Origin: Jiella pelagia
GTDB lineage: Bacteria; Pseudomonadota; Alphaproteobacteria; Rhizobiales; Rhizobiaceae
Direction: 5' to 3'
Assembly (NCBI RefSeq): GCF_026898155.1
Contig: NZ_CP114029.1
Location: 751,501 to 815,500, forward strand
DNA: 64,000 nt
In this document: one piece after another, positions 28,652 through 45,360 of the stretch
How the letters are laid out: every line of letters begins with the position of its first letter
Position numbering within the stretch: the stretch's first letter is position 1
Position numbers and translations under genes: made by a program
Notes under the pieces: generated by a model
What the model saw: only the letters and a program-made list of their open reading frames with translations
The model's database searches: none
What the model was told of the DNA's origin: nothing

Positions 28652-29055
28652 GGACGTGGTCCTTTGATGGGCATTGCACTGCGAATTCGTGAGGCGCATC
28701 CGTCAGGCCAACTGGACACGCTTGGAACCGGCCCGGTTAAGATCAGTCCTGTCGGAAGTTTCGTAGAGACGGCCAATGTCGATCTCCAACCTTGCAAAGC
28801 TTTATCGGTATCGAAGCGACCGTCATCCTCGGGCTTGTCCCGAGGATCTACCGCCGCTACCGGATTGAAATGCTACCAGTAGGTGCGTCGGATCACGGAG
28901 AGACCAGGACGGATCCCGCAGTAGATCCTCGGGACAAGCCCGAGGATGACGTCCTTCCGGTTTCTGGTCGCTCCTCGCCATTTCAGGTCTCGTGCCCGGC
29001 TATCGCGATGCGTGGCCCGGCGAACGGACGAGCCTCGCCAGGCGCCACCCCGTCC
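28652..29055. other. Intergenic region between acsF and puhE-cobW
   Basis: It holds the 129-bp inverted-repeat element at 28822-28950 and, near its left end, the puhE upstream sequence. A GAGCCTC at 29030-29036 is a likely further corrupted GAGCTC. No gene seen. Confidence 0.6.
28822..28950. repeat. Palindromic repeat element with 30-bp perfect inverted arms
   Basis: Arms at 28822-28851 and 28921-28950 are exact reverse complements over 30 bases. Each arm also contains its own palindrome, CCTCGGG...CCCGAGG. This resembles the REP-like intergenic elements (ATCCTCGGG...CCCGAGGAT) common in alphaproteobacterial genomes. It lies between acsF and puhE-cobW and may affect mRNA stability or termination between them. 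Confidence 0.85.
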
Positions 29056-30147
29056 TCACCACACCGGGACGAGCTTGCTCTCCGTCGGGATCTCGTTCTT
29101 GATCACCGGCAGGGTGTAGAGCCGGGCGAAGGCGAGCGTTGCCGCGGCCTTGCCCTTCCAGACCTTCAGCCGGCCAAGAACGCCGCCCTGTTGCGCCGCG
29201 GCGTCGATGTCGCGGCTGATCTTCAGGAGCCGCTCGAGCCCCGCCTTGAAGCGCGGGTTGTCGATGTCGAGCATTAGCGGGAAGACCTGCTTGGAAATCT
29301 CGTTGGTGATCGCGAAGACCTTGAAGCCGTATTCCGACGGGTCGAGCCCGAGCGCCTTGTGGAACTCCGGACGGGCGTGGTCGCGGACGTACATCGTCGC
29401 GTAGACCGCCAGCAGGAAAAAGCGGATCCACAGCTTGTTGCGGCCTTCCAGCGTGTGCCGCTCGGCCCGCATCAGCAAGGAAAACGCCTCGCCATGGCGG
29501 AACTCGTCGTTGCACCACTTCTCGAACCACTTGAAGATCGGATGGATGCGCCGCTCGGGGTGCTGCTCGAGATGCCGGAAGATGGTGATGTAGCGGGCGT
29601 AGCCGATCTTCTCGGAGAGATAGGTGGCGTAGAAGATGAATTTCGGCTGGAAGAAGGTGTACTTCTTCTCCTTGGTCAGGAAGCCGAGATTGACGCCGAT
29701 GTTGAACTCTTTCAACGCGTCATTGATGAAGCCGGCATGGCGCGCCTCGTCGCGGCTCATATAGGAGAAGAGCTCGCAGATGTCGGGGTTCGTCCCGCGC
29801 CGCTTCATCTCCTTGTAGAGGACGCAGCCGGAGAATTCCGCCGTCAGCGAGGAGACGAGGAAGTCGACGAACTCCTTGCGAAGACCCTCCGGCAGATCCT
29901 CCAGCTCGATCTTGTCCCAGTTTTCGTCGCGCTTGAAATGGCCCTTGTTAGGGTCCGACTTCATCTCGGCGATCAGCGCGTCCCATTCGCGCCGGACCCC
30001 CGAGACGTCGACCTTGTCGAGCTTGTCGAAGTCGGTGGTGTAGAAGCGCGGCGTCAGCAGCGTGTCCTGCTGGGCGATCTTGGTGGTCTCGTTCGGCGCC
30101 TCTGCACGAACGGGTGCGGCGTCCGAGATTTTCGCGTGCGCGTTCAT
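29056..30147 (-). CDS. acsF: Aerobic Mg-protoporphyrin IX monomethyl ester oxidative cyclase
   Basis: 363 aa. Both diiron ExxH-type motifs are present: [14 protein letters not shown], with [13 protein letters not shown] (about 148-160), and [17 protein letters not shown] (about 236-252). The enzyme uses O2 to form the isocyclic E ring of bacteriochlorophyll. No anaerobic bchE is present in the window, so the pathway here is oxygen-dependent. The ATG overlaps the stop of the 100-aa gene upstream, making it the last gene of the bchF operon. An intact GAGCTC lies at 29770. Confidence 0.97.
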   Translation of the reverse strand: MNAHAKISDAAPVRAEAPNETTKIAQQDTLLTPRFYTTDFDKLDKVDVSGVRREWDALIAEMKSDPNKGHFKRDENWDKIELEDLPEGLRKEFVDFLVSSLTAEFSGCVLYKEMKRRGTNPDICELFSYMSRDEARHAGFINDALKEFNIGVNLGFLTKEKKYTFFQPKFIFYATYLSEKIGYARYITIFRHLEQHPERRIHPIFKWFEKWCNDEFRHGEAFSLLMRAERHTLEGRNKLWIRFFLLAVYATMYVRDHARPEFHKALGLDPSEYGFKVFAITNEISKQVFPLMLDIDNPRFKAGLERLLKISRDIDAAAQQGGVLGRLKVWKGKAAATLAFARLYTLPVIKNEIPTESKLVPVW

Positions 30148-30446
30148 AGCGTCGCCCTTTCCGAGAAGGAGAATTCGCAGAGTTCCATGAACTCGAAGTC
30201 GCCGGTCGCCCGCGTCCACTGGCGCTCCAGCCAGCCGGCCCGGCGGATCGTCGCGCGGCGCCGCAGATAGGCGGTCTCGCCATAGGGCACTTCGACGGGC
30301 GCCCCGTGCACCAAGACCTCGTCGCCGGGCTCGACGGTCACGCCGCCGTCGAAACGCACATGGGCATGCAGGCTCTCGAAGGTGTTGGATACCTCGACGG
30401 TACAACAGACGTCTTCGGATCGCTTTCTCAGCAAGCGGTCGATCAT
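30144..30446 (-). CDS. Conserved small protein of the puh operon
   Basis: 100 aa; a soluble protein with a beta-rich core: [36 protein letters not shown], then [52 protein letters not shown] end (given in part). It overlaps puhC and acsF by four bases on each side, so it is translated with them. Similar-sized unnamed genes occur at this position in other photosynthesis clusters. Function unknown; a role with the cyclase or in reaction-centre assembly is a guess. Confidence 0.75.
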   Translation of the reverse strand: MIDRLLRKRSEDVCCTVEVSNTFESLHAHVRFDGGVTVEPGDEVLVHGAPVEVPYGETAYLRRRATIRRAGWLERQWTRATGDFEFMELCEFSFSERATL

Positions 30447-30955
30447 TTCGCGCTTCCCTTGGTTGCGGCGTCGGGGGCCGGCATCAGGTCGGCAAAGACC
30501 TCCGCCTGGAGCTTCCCGAACGCTCTCAATTCCACCTGCTGGCGGGTCTGCGGGTCCTCGACCACCAGCCGGCCGTCAGCCTTCAACGCCAGGATGTACG
30601 GGCCTTCAGTCGACGCGCCCTTGCGGATCCTGTCACGCGCGAGGTTGCGAAGCACCTCGACGGCGAAGGCACCGCTTTCCGGCCCGACCTCGATCAGCGT
30701 GTCGCGGCTCGCGGCGTCGATGACCGCGGCCGATCCATCGCCATGCTCTGCCAGTTGCAGATCACGATGGGCGATCGTCTCGACCTCCGGCGTCGCGGCG
30801 ACGCCGATGCCCGTCGTCCGTCCACCGGCGATGGCGAGAAGGGCAAACAGCGCCAGCGCTCCGGCCGAGAAGAGGATCGGCTTGGGAATCGGCCGGTCCT
30901 GGTCCGGCGTGAGCTTGATCGATCCGTTGCGGATGGCGGCGGCAAGACTTTTCAT
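30443..30955 (-). CDS. puhC: Photosynthetic complex assembly protein PuhC
   Basis: 170 aa: a short cytoplasmic N-terminus, one transmembrane helix ([20 protein letters not shown], about 27-46), and a periplasmic domain with [18 protein letters not shown] and [17 protein letters not shown], the family's conserved block. It is needed for reaction-centre/LH1 assembly. Located between puhB and the 100-aa gene, overlapping the latter by ATGA. Confidence 0.9.
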   Translation of the reverse strand: MKSLAAAIRNGSIKLTPDQDRPIPKPILFSAGALALFALLAIAGGRTTGIGVAATPEVETIAHRDLQLAEHGDGSAAVIDAASRDTLIEVGPESGAFAVEVLRNLARDRIRKGASTEGPYILALKADGRLVVEDPQTRQQVELRAFGKLQAEVFADLMPAPDAATKGSAK

Positions 30956-30969
30956 GGCTGCGTTCCCCG

Positions 30970-31650
30970 CTAGACTGCGGCCGGCCGGGCGCCGGAAAAG
31001 CCCGCCCTGCCGGTGTCCGCATTCGCCGGCCGCGCCGCCGGCATCGCGCCGCGCTTGCCGCCCTGCGAGGCGAGAAGCGCGTCGGTGACGAGCCTGGCCG
31101 CCTCGGCGGCGTTCGGCACCGCCCGCAGCATCGGCTCGGCCGAACCCAACTTCCACGGCCGCGCATAGGGCCAGAGCTGGAAGTAGGAGGGCCGGCCCTT
31201 CTTCGGGAGCGACAGCGGCATGTCGCCGGTTCCGTCCGAATTCAGCTTGAGCGAAGCGTGGTCGATGTGAGCCAGCGGGATGTTGAGCTGCGCAGGCAGA
31301 GCGACGCCGTAGCGCATCACCAGCCGCCGGTTGGTCAGGGTGAAGCGCGTCGCCCGAGCCGTCAGGTAGGCGAGAAGCATGATCAGCCCGACCCCTGTCC
31401 CGAGCGCCGGCAACAGCGCCGCCGCCTCCCCGAAGCCCGCCGCCCAGGAGCCGGTGTCGTAATGGGTGACACCGATCCTCCAGAGGGCGAAGACGAGGAA
31501 CCAGGCGCCGACCAGCTTCAGCCGGTAGGCGCCGAGCGCCAGGCGCCACCAGTCGGGCCGTGCCTGCCAGAGGATCGTCTCGCCCTTCGGCAGTTCGTCT
31601 TCGGTGACGACCGGCTTGATATCGTCGAACTCGTCCATGTGTGTGCTCAT
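30970..31650 (-). CDS. puhB: Photosynthetic complex assembly protein PuhB
   Basis: 226 aa. A soluble start with LPKGETILWQARPDWWRLA is followed by two to three transmembrane helices. A bPH2-like domain follows (FTLTNRRLVMRYGVALPAQLN, HIDHASLKLNSDGTGDMPLSL). PuhB helps assemble the reaction centre around PuhA. The ATG overlaps the puhA stop. Confidence 0.92.
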   Translation of the reverse strand: MSTHMDEFDDIKPVVTEDELPKGETILWQARPDWWRLALGAYRLKLVGAWFLVFALWRIGVTHYDTGSWAAGFGEAAALLPALGTGVGLIMLLAYLTARATRFTLTNRRLVMRYGVALPAQLNIPLAHIDHASLKLNSDGTGDMPLSLPKKGRPSYFQLWPYARPWKLGSAEPMLRAVPNAAEAARLVTDALLASQGGKRGAMPAARPANADTGRAGFSGARPAAV

Positions 31651-32433
31651 GACAGGGCATCCTCCGTGGGTGAGCCGTCATAGAAGGCGCCGCCGGCAAA
31701 ATAGCCGTTCAACCGGTCCTCCTCCCGCATGGTGATCTGGTCAGGATTGGCGAGGGCCGGCACGCGGGAGAATTGCGGCCGGGTCAGCGACGAGAAGCGG
31801 ACGATGCCGCGGCTGGCCTTGATGTCGGCGAAGGCGAAGGGGGCGAGCAGGCGCCGCCCACCGCTCTCGACATTCCCCTCGATCTCCAGATAGCGCGGGA
31901 AATATTCGTGGGCGTTGATCCACACGTCGACGATCTCGCCGACCTCCAGCCCCTCGCGGCTGATCACCATCATGCCGATCGGATTGGGGTCGGTTGACTC
32001 CAGCCGATACTGCGGATGGTTGCGCATCGGCGTCAGCTTCAAGGAGCCGTCGAAGGTCAGGTCCGGCGTGTCGGCCTTGAGTGCATAGGATGCCGGGCCG
32101 ACACCGTCGACCAGCGGGTCTCCGGCCGGCATGATCGGCGAACCGGGAAATTCGTAGGCGGGGTAGGCGTTGAGCCTCGCGGGGGATCTCACCCCGCGGA
32201 ACGCTGGTCTCGCCACCATGCATCAGCTTGAAGATCTTCGGAGATGGCATCGGCGGGAAGCCGACCACCTGCACCCGGCCACCGGTTCGGGTCGTGCGGT
32301 CGCTCTCCAGCGGGTAGCCTTCCCGCTTGTCTTCCTGGCGCAGGTAGAAGACGAGGCCCAGGAAGAAGAGGAAGAAGATGATGACGAGCAGCAGTGGAAT
32401 ATCGAGCTGCTCCGTGAGGGCATAGGCTGGCAA
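31647..32433 (-). CDS. puhA: Photosynthetic reaction centre H subunit (frameshifted at 32172; TTG start likely)
   Basis: About 261 aa after removing one base from GAGCCTC 32172-32178; the join reads RGEIPRELNAYPAYEFPG. One N-terminal transmembrane helix (IPLLLVIIFFLFFLGLVFYL) is followed by REDKREGYPLE-type sequence (here RQEDKREGYPLESD), then the cytoplasmic PRC-barrel-like domain ending with REEDRLNGYFAGG. I prefer TTG 32433: it gives an N-terminus like other PuhA and has AGGGAG eight bases upstream. An in-frame GTG at 32442 overlaps that site. Confidence 0.93.
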
Positions 32434-32461
32434 GACACGCACTCCCTTCGCTTGGGATTTT

Positions 32462-33952
32462 CTAGTTCGGCAGATCTGCAAGGCCGAAGCGCGCCGGCGG
32501 CGCGGCCCTCGGCTCGACACGACGTGGTTTGACGAGCGGCCCAAGGCAGGCGAGCGCTCCGAAGACGAGAAGGATCTCGACGAGATAGACGATGCTGTAG
32601 CCGCTGGCGGGGCTCTGGAACGCCGAGCCGAGCCAACCGGCATCGGCAAGGCCCATGACGCCATCCCGCAGGAAGCCACCGACGGCGACGGCAAGACCGA
32701 GCGCCATCGCCTGCACCGCGCTCCAGGCGCCGAGCGCCAGACCGCCGCGGCCGTCGCTGACCATCGCCATGGCGGCGATCAGCATGGAGACAGCGAAGAG
32801 GCCGCTGCCAAGCCCGATCATCGCCGTACCGGCCGAAAAGACGGCGACCGAAGCGAAGGGGGCGGCCATGATCACCGCGGCAAAGCCCGGCAGGCCGAGC
32901 ATCAGCCCGATCCCGGCGACGACGTAGGGATTGCCGCCCCGGCCCATGAGACGGGCGGAAATGAAGTAGCCGACGAGGCTTCCGGTGGCGAACAGCGCCG
33001 TCAGAAGCGTCGTCGATCCGACCCCCATGTGCAGCACCGAGCCGCCATAGGGCTCGAGCAGAACGTCCTGCATGCCGAAGGCGGCGGTACCGACGGCCAG
33101 CGCCACGAGCAGCCGGTCGAGACCCTTCTGCTGGCGAAGCGCCTTCAACGCCGCGCGGAACGGCTCTTTTGGCTGGCCTCCCGGCTGGATGTCCCGGCGC
33201 CGCGGCTCCTGCTTCCAGATGGCGATGCAGGTCAAAGTGATGGTGACGAGCGCCGAGCCCTGAAGAACCTGGATGAGACGCAGGGTCGAGAAGTCCGACA
33301 ACAGCCGCCCGATCACGATGGCGCCGACAAACATGCCGACGATCAGCATGGTGTAGAGCATGGCCACGACCCGCGGACGCTTTTCCGGCGGCGCGATGTC
33401 GGTGGCAAGGGCAAGGCCCGCCGTCTGTACGGTGTGAAGCCCGAAACCCACCATCAGGAAGGCCAGCGTCATTCCGACTTCGCCATAGACAGCTTTTCCG
33501 GCCAGCCCTTCCGAAATCAGCAGCAGCGAGAACGGCATGACGGCGAGCCCGCCGAACTGGATCAGCGCGCCGAACCAGATGTAGGGAACCCGGCGCCAGC
33601 CGAGATAGGAGCGGTGGGTATCCGACTTGTGACCGATCAGGGCGCGGGCGGGCGCTGCGACCAGCGGCAGCGCCATGGCGACGGCGATGATCGAAACGGG
33701 AATGCCGAGTTCGATCGCCATCACGCGGTTGAGCGTGCCGCCGAGCAGCACCAAGGTGATGCCCACGGAGACCTGGAACAACGACAGCCGGAACAGCCGG
33801 GCGAGCGGCAGATCCGTCGACGCCGCGTCCGCGAAGGGCATGATCGACATGATGAAGCGGCTCATCTGCGCCCGTGCCGCCGCTTCGCGCGCCGACATCG
33901 GGGGATGGCCGGCGCCCGTCAGAACCTGCTTGTTTCGACGAAAGAGCCTCAT
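32462..33952 (-). CDS. lhaA: LhaA, PucC-family light-harvesting assembly / (bacterio)chlorophyll delivery protein
   Basis: 496 aa with about twelve transmembrane helices of the MFS-like PucC family. Family segments: VSVGITLVLLGGTLNRVMAIELGIP near the first helix, RALIGHKSDTHRSYLGWRRVPYIW, FGMQDVLLEPYGG in the second half, and LALGAWSAVQAMALGLAVAVGG near the C-terminus. Needed for LH1 assembly. It lies between bchM (ATGA overlap) and puhA (28-base gap), its standard position. Confidence 0.93.
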   Translation of the reverse strand: MRLFRRNKQVLTGAGHPPMSAREAAARAQMSRFIMSIMPFADAASTDLPLARLFRLSLFQVSVGITLVLLGGTLNRVMAIELGIPVSIIAVAMALPLVAAPARALIGHKSDTHRSYLGWRRVPYIWFGALIQFGGLAVMPFSLLLISEGLAGKAVYGEVGMTLAFLMVGFGLHTVQTAGLALATDIAPPEKRPRVVAMLYTMLIVGMFVGAIVIGRLLSDFSTLRLIQVLQGSALVTITLTCIAIWKQEPRRRDIQPGGQPKEPFRAALKALRQQKGLDRLLVALAVGTAAFGMQDVLLEPYGGSVLHMGVGSTTLLTALFATGSLVGYFISARLMGRGGNPYVVAGIGLMLGLPGFAAVIMAAPFASVAVFSAGTAMIGLGSGLFAVSMLIAAMAMVSDGRGGLALGAWSAVQAMALGLAVAVGGFLRDGVMGLADAGWLGSAFQSPASGYSIVYLVEILLVFGALACLGPLVKPRRVEPRAAPPARFGLADLPN

Positions 33953-34653
33953 GACCGGACAAGCTCCATGCCATGGCTCTTGTAGAAGCCGCTCATCACC
34001 CGGCGCTCGCGCTCAGTGCGCCAGCCGGCCAGGCCAGGATGGCTCTCCAGGCGCTCGCCGAAACGATCGGTCGCGACGGGTACGATCGATGGCGCGCGGT
34101 CGCCGCGCGGGAACAGCCGGCCGGCCCGGTGCATGAGGGCGAGCATCGGGGTCTTGGGTGCGATAGTGAAGGCGACCGAACGATCGGTCCGGGCAGCAAG
34201 CGTTGCAAGGGCCGCTGCGGCATCGGCCGGCTCGTAATGAATGAGCGAGTCCATCAGAACGACATGGTCGAAGCGGCCATGGGACGAGGCCAGCATGTCG
34301 CCGGCCTCGAAGCGGATGGCATGGCCGAAGCCGGCTGCCTCGGCGAGATCGGCGGCATGGGAAATCAGCGTCGGCGAAAGATCAATTGCGACGATATCAG
34401 CACCGCGCGCCGCGAGCGCAATCGACAGGGCGCCGGTGCCGCAACCGGCATCGAGGATCCGTGCGCCGGCAAGATCGTCCGGCAGAAGCGACAGGAGGAA
34501 CGACCGCATCTCCTCGCGGCCGGCGCGTACACTGGCCCGGATGCGGCCGAGCGGCGCATCGGAAGTGAGCTTCTTCCAGGCATCTGAGGCGGTGCGATCG
34601 AAATAGGTCTCGATCTCGCCGCGCCGGGTCTCGTAGGTGACGACGTCGCTCAT
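33949..34653 (-). CDS. bchM: Mg-protoporphyrin IX O-methyltransferase
   Basis: 234 aa. SAM-binding motif I ILDAGCGTGALSIALAARGADIVAIDLS (about 65-92, given in part by ILDAGCGTGALSIA), then the DHVVLMDSLIHYEPAD acidic loop and a C-terminal GFYKSHGMELVRS. Methylates the propionate of Mg-protoporphyrin ahead of AcsF. The ATG at 34653 lies eight bases after the bchL stop. The gene overlaps lhaA by four bases. Confidence 0.95.
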   Translation of the reverse strand: MSDVVTYETRRGEIETYFDRTASDAWKKLTSDAPLGRIRASVRAGREEMRSFLLSLLPDDLAGARILDAGCGTGALSIALAARGADIVAIDLSPTLISHAADLAEAAGFGHAIRFEAGDMLASSHGRFDHVVLMDSLIHYEPADAAAALATLAARTDRSVAFTIAPKTPMLALMHRAGRLFPRGDRAPSIVPVATDRFGERLESHPGLAGWRTERERRVMSGFYKSHGMELVRS

Positions 34654-34661
34654 CACCCGCC

Positions 34662-39291
<4,630 letters not shown>

Positions 39292-39320
<29 letters not shown>

Positions 39321-40902
39321 AGAGCGTCTCCACGGTGATCTCCGACAGACCCCGTTCGAGGGCGAATTTTTCGGTGTTTCGGCGGGCTTTCCCCCGCACG
39401 AAGAAGGGGATCTTCTTCAGTTCGGCTTCGGCTTCGGTCAGCCAGTCGAAGCTGATCAGATCGCCGTCGAGCGATGCGGGCTTACGCACCTGCGAGGCGT
39501 CGGCGGGCGGGATGGCCGAGGTTGTCGAGGCGCTCGCGGGCTCGGCCGGGATCCGTGCGCCTGCGCCGAGATGGGAAGGCTGCGCTTCGTCGTGGAATTC
39601 GAAATCGTCCCGGAACATGCCGAGGAGATGCTCCTCCAGGCCCATCACCAGCGGATGGACCCAACTGTCCCAAAGGACGTTGGCGCCCTCGAAACCCATC
39701 TGCGGCGAGTAGCGCGCCGGATAGTCCTGGACGTGCACGGGAGCGGAGATGACAGCGCAGGCAACGCCGAGCCGCTTGGCGATGTGCCGCTCCATCTGGG
39801 TGCCGAGGACGAGTTCGGGCTGGGCCGCAGCGATCGCCTGTTCGACGTCGAGATAATCGTCGCAGATCAGCGGCTCGACGCCGTATTTCTCCGCGGCCGC
39901 CCGGATGTCGCGGGCAAATTCGCGGGAATAGGTGCCGAGGCCGCAGAGGGTGAAGCCGAATTCTTCGGTGGCGACCCGCGCGGCGGCGAGCGCGTGGGTG
40001 GCGTCGCCGAAGACGAAGACGCGCTTGCCGGTCAGATAGTTGGAATCGACCGAGCGGGAGAACCACGGAAGGTTGGAGGCAGGTCTGGAATCAATGGTCT
40101 CTTCTTCCGGCAGCCCGGCAATCCGGCGCACCTCGGAGACGAAGTCGCGCGTCGCGCCGTGGCCGATCGGAACGGTCGTCGTAAAATCTTGGCCGAAGGT
40201 CCGCTTCAGCCACTTGGCCGCCACGCCGGCGATCTCGGGATAGAGGACGACGTTGAAGTCCGCCTCGCCGAGGCGCGCGATGTCGGCGGGCGAGGCGCCG
40301 AGCGGGGCGACGACGGCAACGTCGATGCCGACCTCGCCGAGCAGCTTGCGGATTTCGGTCACGTCGTCGCGGTGGCGGAAGCCCAGCGCCGTCGGGCCGA
40401 GGATGTTGCAGACAGGGCGACGGTTGGCATCGCGGCGTTGCGTGACTGCCGTCGGCGCCTGCGGCCCGGCCAGCGTCCGCACGATCTGATAAAACGTCTC
40501 CGCCGCGCCCCAGTTTTCCTTGCGCTGGTAGGAGGGCAGTTCCAGCGGGATCACCGGCACCGGCAGGTTCGAGGCCTTGGCGAGGCCGGCCGGGTCATCC
40601 TGGATCAGCTCGGCGGTGCAGGAAGCCCCGACCAGCATCGCCTGCGGCCGGAAGCGCTCATAGGCGTCCTTCAGCGTCCGCTGGAACAACGCTGCGGTGT
40701 CGGTGCCAAGGTCTCTAGCCTCGAAGGTGGTGTAGGTCACCGGCGGGCGCTTGTCGCGGCGCTCGATCATGGTGAAGAGGAGGTCGGCATAGGTGTCGCC
40801 CTGGGGCGCGTGGAGGACGTAGTGGACACCCTCCATGGCCGTGGCGACGCGCATCGCGCCGATGTGCGGGGGGCCCTCATAGGTCCAGACGGTGAGTTGC
40901 AT
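39292..40902 (-). CDS. bchB: Dark-operative protochlorophyllide reductase subunit B
   Basis: 536 aa, nitrogenase MoFe-like fold. It starts [20 protein letters not shown] with the cluster-ligating Asp36-type region ([19 protein letters not shown]), then [13 protein letters not shown] with a cluster Cys, and a C-terminal DPOR-specific domain [20 protein letters not shown]. With BchN it forms the catalytic heterotetramer that reduces protochlorophyllide without light. Eleven bases separate it from bchN. Confidence 0.97.
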
Positions 40903-40913
40903 GGCCGCCTCCC

Positions 40914-42792
<1,879 letters not shown>

Positions 42793-42952
42793 TCTCCGAT
42801 TTTTTACATTTTTATCCGAGGCAACCGGATTGCAATATTTCCAAGTTTGAGAGAAGCTTCATGCATAACGATCGCTGGATAGATGCAGGGGCCGCGTTTT
42901 CAGCGCGTTGCGGCCATCTCGGTGACTGGCGACGACCTGGGAGGGGACATCA

Positions 42953-43816
42953 ATGGCAGGCATCCCCCAAGTGGCAGAACCGTTCTGTCGAGACCATCAT
43001 GCACCCTCTGATCCCGCACCACTGTCAAGCAGCGCTTACAACACCGGCGACAGAGACTGGAAGCATCGTCTGTCCAAGGCGATCGTGGCCAAGGTGATTC
43101 CGACGCTTTACGCCGCGCATGGCGAAACCGATCCGCTCAACCGAAACGCGAAAGCCTCCACCGAGATTCGCCGCCGCGCCGAGGCTGATCGGTTCCTGGG
43201 GCTCGTGCTTTCCAATGGTCCCGAAGCCCAGTGGCGACATCTCCTCGATCTTCAAGCGTCGGGAATGGATCTCGAAACGATCCTGATGGAGATCATGGCG
43301 CCCGCCGTTCGCGAACTCGGCGAGATGTGGCTGAACGACCGGATGAGCTTCGTCGAGGTGACGACGAAGTCTGCGCGCCTGCAGCACATGATCCGCTCGC
43401 TCGGCCGGGCCGATTGCTTCCAGATGGTGGACGGCCGCGCCAGCGTGCTGCTCGCTGCGGCACCGGGCGAACAGCACACCTTCGGCCTCTTCGTCCTCGC
43501 CGAGCTTTTCCTCGCCGCAGGCTGGAGCGTTTCACTGGAGGCCAATTCGCCTCTCGACGCTTTGTGCGACCTGGCGGAAAGCCGCCGCTACGACGCGATC
43601 GGGATGAGCGTCGGCAGCGAGCGCTTCCTGCCGCCGGTGCGCGAGCAGGTTTCGGCATTGCGGCATGCTACTCGATCCAACACGAGCCGTATCTTTCTTG
43701 GCGGCTGGGCTTTCACGAGCGCCGGACAGTCGCTAGATGACTACGGAGCCGATCTCGTCGCGATAGACGGGCGTAGTGCTGTCGATCGAGCGGATGTTCT
43801 GCTCATCGACCGTTGA
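42953..43816 (+). CDS. ppaA: PpaA/AerR-type photosynthesis regulator
   Basis: 287 aa. A Met/His-type B12-binding-like SCHIC domain: the helical part SNGPEAQWRHLLDLQASGMDL, then LLAAAPGEQHTFGLFVLAELFLAAGW with the cofactor-proximal His, and GWAFTSAG near the end. AerR/PpaA proteins bind a cobalamin or tetrapyrrole and antagonise CrtJ/PpsR. GGGAGG precedes the ATG. Divergent from bchF and directly upstream of ppsR, its usual place. Confidence 0.9.
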   Translation: MAGIPQVAEPFCRDHHAPSDPAPLSSSAYNTGDRDWKHRLSKAIVAKVIPTLYAAHGETDPLNRNAKASTEIRRRAEADRFLGLVLSNGPEAQWRHLLDLQASGMDLETILMEIMAPAVRELGEMWLNDRMSFVEVTTKSARLQHMIRSLGRADCFQMVDGRASVLLAAAPGEQHTFGLFVLAELFLAAGWSVSLEANSPLDALCDLAESRRYDAIGMSVGSERFLPPVREQVSALRHATRSNTSRIFLGGWAFTSAGQSLDDYGADLVAIDGRSAVDRADVLLIDR

Positions 43817-43879
43817 GACGCTGCAGCGACGATTTCGGCATCGTTTTGGGGGGACGGACCAGAGATAGGTGCACTGAGG

Positions 43880-45308
43880 ATGGAACATCCGAGCACTGGC
43901 CGGCAGTTTTCCGACCCGAGCCGTTCGTTTGCGAATCTCGAAGCCGCCCTCGTTGCGACGATGGTAACGGCGGCGACCGATGTTGCATTGCTTCTCGATG
44001 GGTCTGGAACGATCATCGATGTTGCCATGCGCGAGCCGGACCTGTTTGGCTCGGTCGAAAAGGGCTGGGTTGGCAAGAGCTTTGGCGAGGTGGTGACAGT
44101 CGAGAGCCGGCAAAAGGTCGAGCGCATGCTCACGCAGGGGCCCGACAGGGAGTCGCCCGCCCGGCGCGAGATCAACCATCCAATGCCGAACGGGCCCGAC
44201 CTGCCGATCAGCTATTCCCTGCTGCCGCTGACCAAGAACGGCATGCGCCTCGCCCTTGGCCGCGACCTGCGGACCATGGCTGCGCTGCAGCAGAATCTTG
44301 TTGAGACGCAGCTCGCCCTCGAGACCGACTATGCGCGCCTACGCAGCACCGAGACTCAGTATCGCGTCCTGTTCGACACCGCGGCCGAGCCGATTTTGCT
44401 GATCGACGCCGCGGCGAGACGAATCATCGACGCCAATCTTGCGGCCCGTCAGCGTCTGGAGAAGGACGGCAAGCGGCTCGTCGGGGCGCCGCTTTCCTCG
44501 ATCTTCGGACAGTCCAGCCAGGGCGACGTCGAGGCGCTGATCGCCGCGGCGCGCCGATCCGGCGAATCGGAGAGCGACGAGCCTCGCTCTGTCCGGCAGT
44601 GACGACGCAGTCGCCATCGTCGTGCGATTCTATCGCCAGCACGGCAGCAGCCGCATCATCCTGCGCCTGGCGGGCGAGGAGGGAACCGGCAAACGCGCGA
44701 TCGACGACGATCTCGTTGCCCGGCTCGGCCAGGCCTCCCCGGACGCCATTGCCGTCGTCGGGCCCGACAGAGCGATCCTGGAGGTGAACGAGAGCTTTCT
44801 CGATCTCACCGAGATTGCCAGCCGCAGCCAGGTCGTCGGTCGGCCGCTCGATGAGATCCTCGGTCGTCGCGGCGTCGAACTCGGCATCCTGATGAAGGCG
44901 ATCGACGGCGACGGTTTCGTCCGCAATTTCGCCACCCACCTCAATACCCGTTATGGCGGCGTCGTCGACGTGGAAGTCAGCGGTTCGGCGATCACCAAGG
45001 GCGACCGGCGCTTTTACGGGTTCTCGATCCGCGAGACGTCGCGGCCGGCTCTGCGGCCCGCCACCTCCGAACCCTTCCGCTCGGCCAACGACATGACCGG
45101 CCTCGTCGGTCGCGTGCCGCTGCGGGATATCATTCGCGAGACGTCCGACATCATCGAGCAGCTCTGCATCGAGGCCGCGCTCGAATTGACCCGCAACAAT
45201 CGGGCCTCGGCTGCCGAAATGCTCGGCCTCAGCCGACAGAGCCTCTACTCGAAGCTGCGGCGCCACAACATCTCCGGCAATTTCTCCGAAAGCGACGAAA
45301 CCCACTGA
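43880..45308 (+). CDS. ppsR: PpsR/CrtJ photosynthesis repressor (frameshifted at 44579)
   Basis: About 475 aa after removing one base from GAGCCTC 44579-44585; the join reads ESESDELALSGSDDAV. N-terminal PAS-like domain, a coiled linker (LQQNLVETQLALETDYARL), PAS1 and PAS2 (DAIAVVGPDRAILEVNESFLDLTE), and a C-terminal Fis-type HTH (NNRASAAEMLGLSRQSLYSKLRR). It represses bch/crt/puc genes through TGT-N12-ACA sites, two of which are in this window. The only cysteine is C429, beside the HTH; the second redox cysteine known from R. sphaeroides (C251) is absent. Confidence 0.94.
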
Positions 45309-45360
45309 GGGATCGCGTTGGCCCATCGTTGTCGTCCGACGATTCATGCGCGGCACGACG

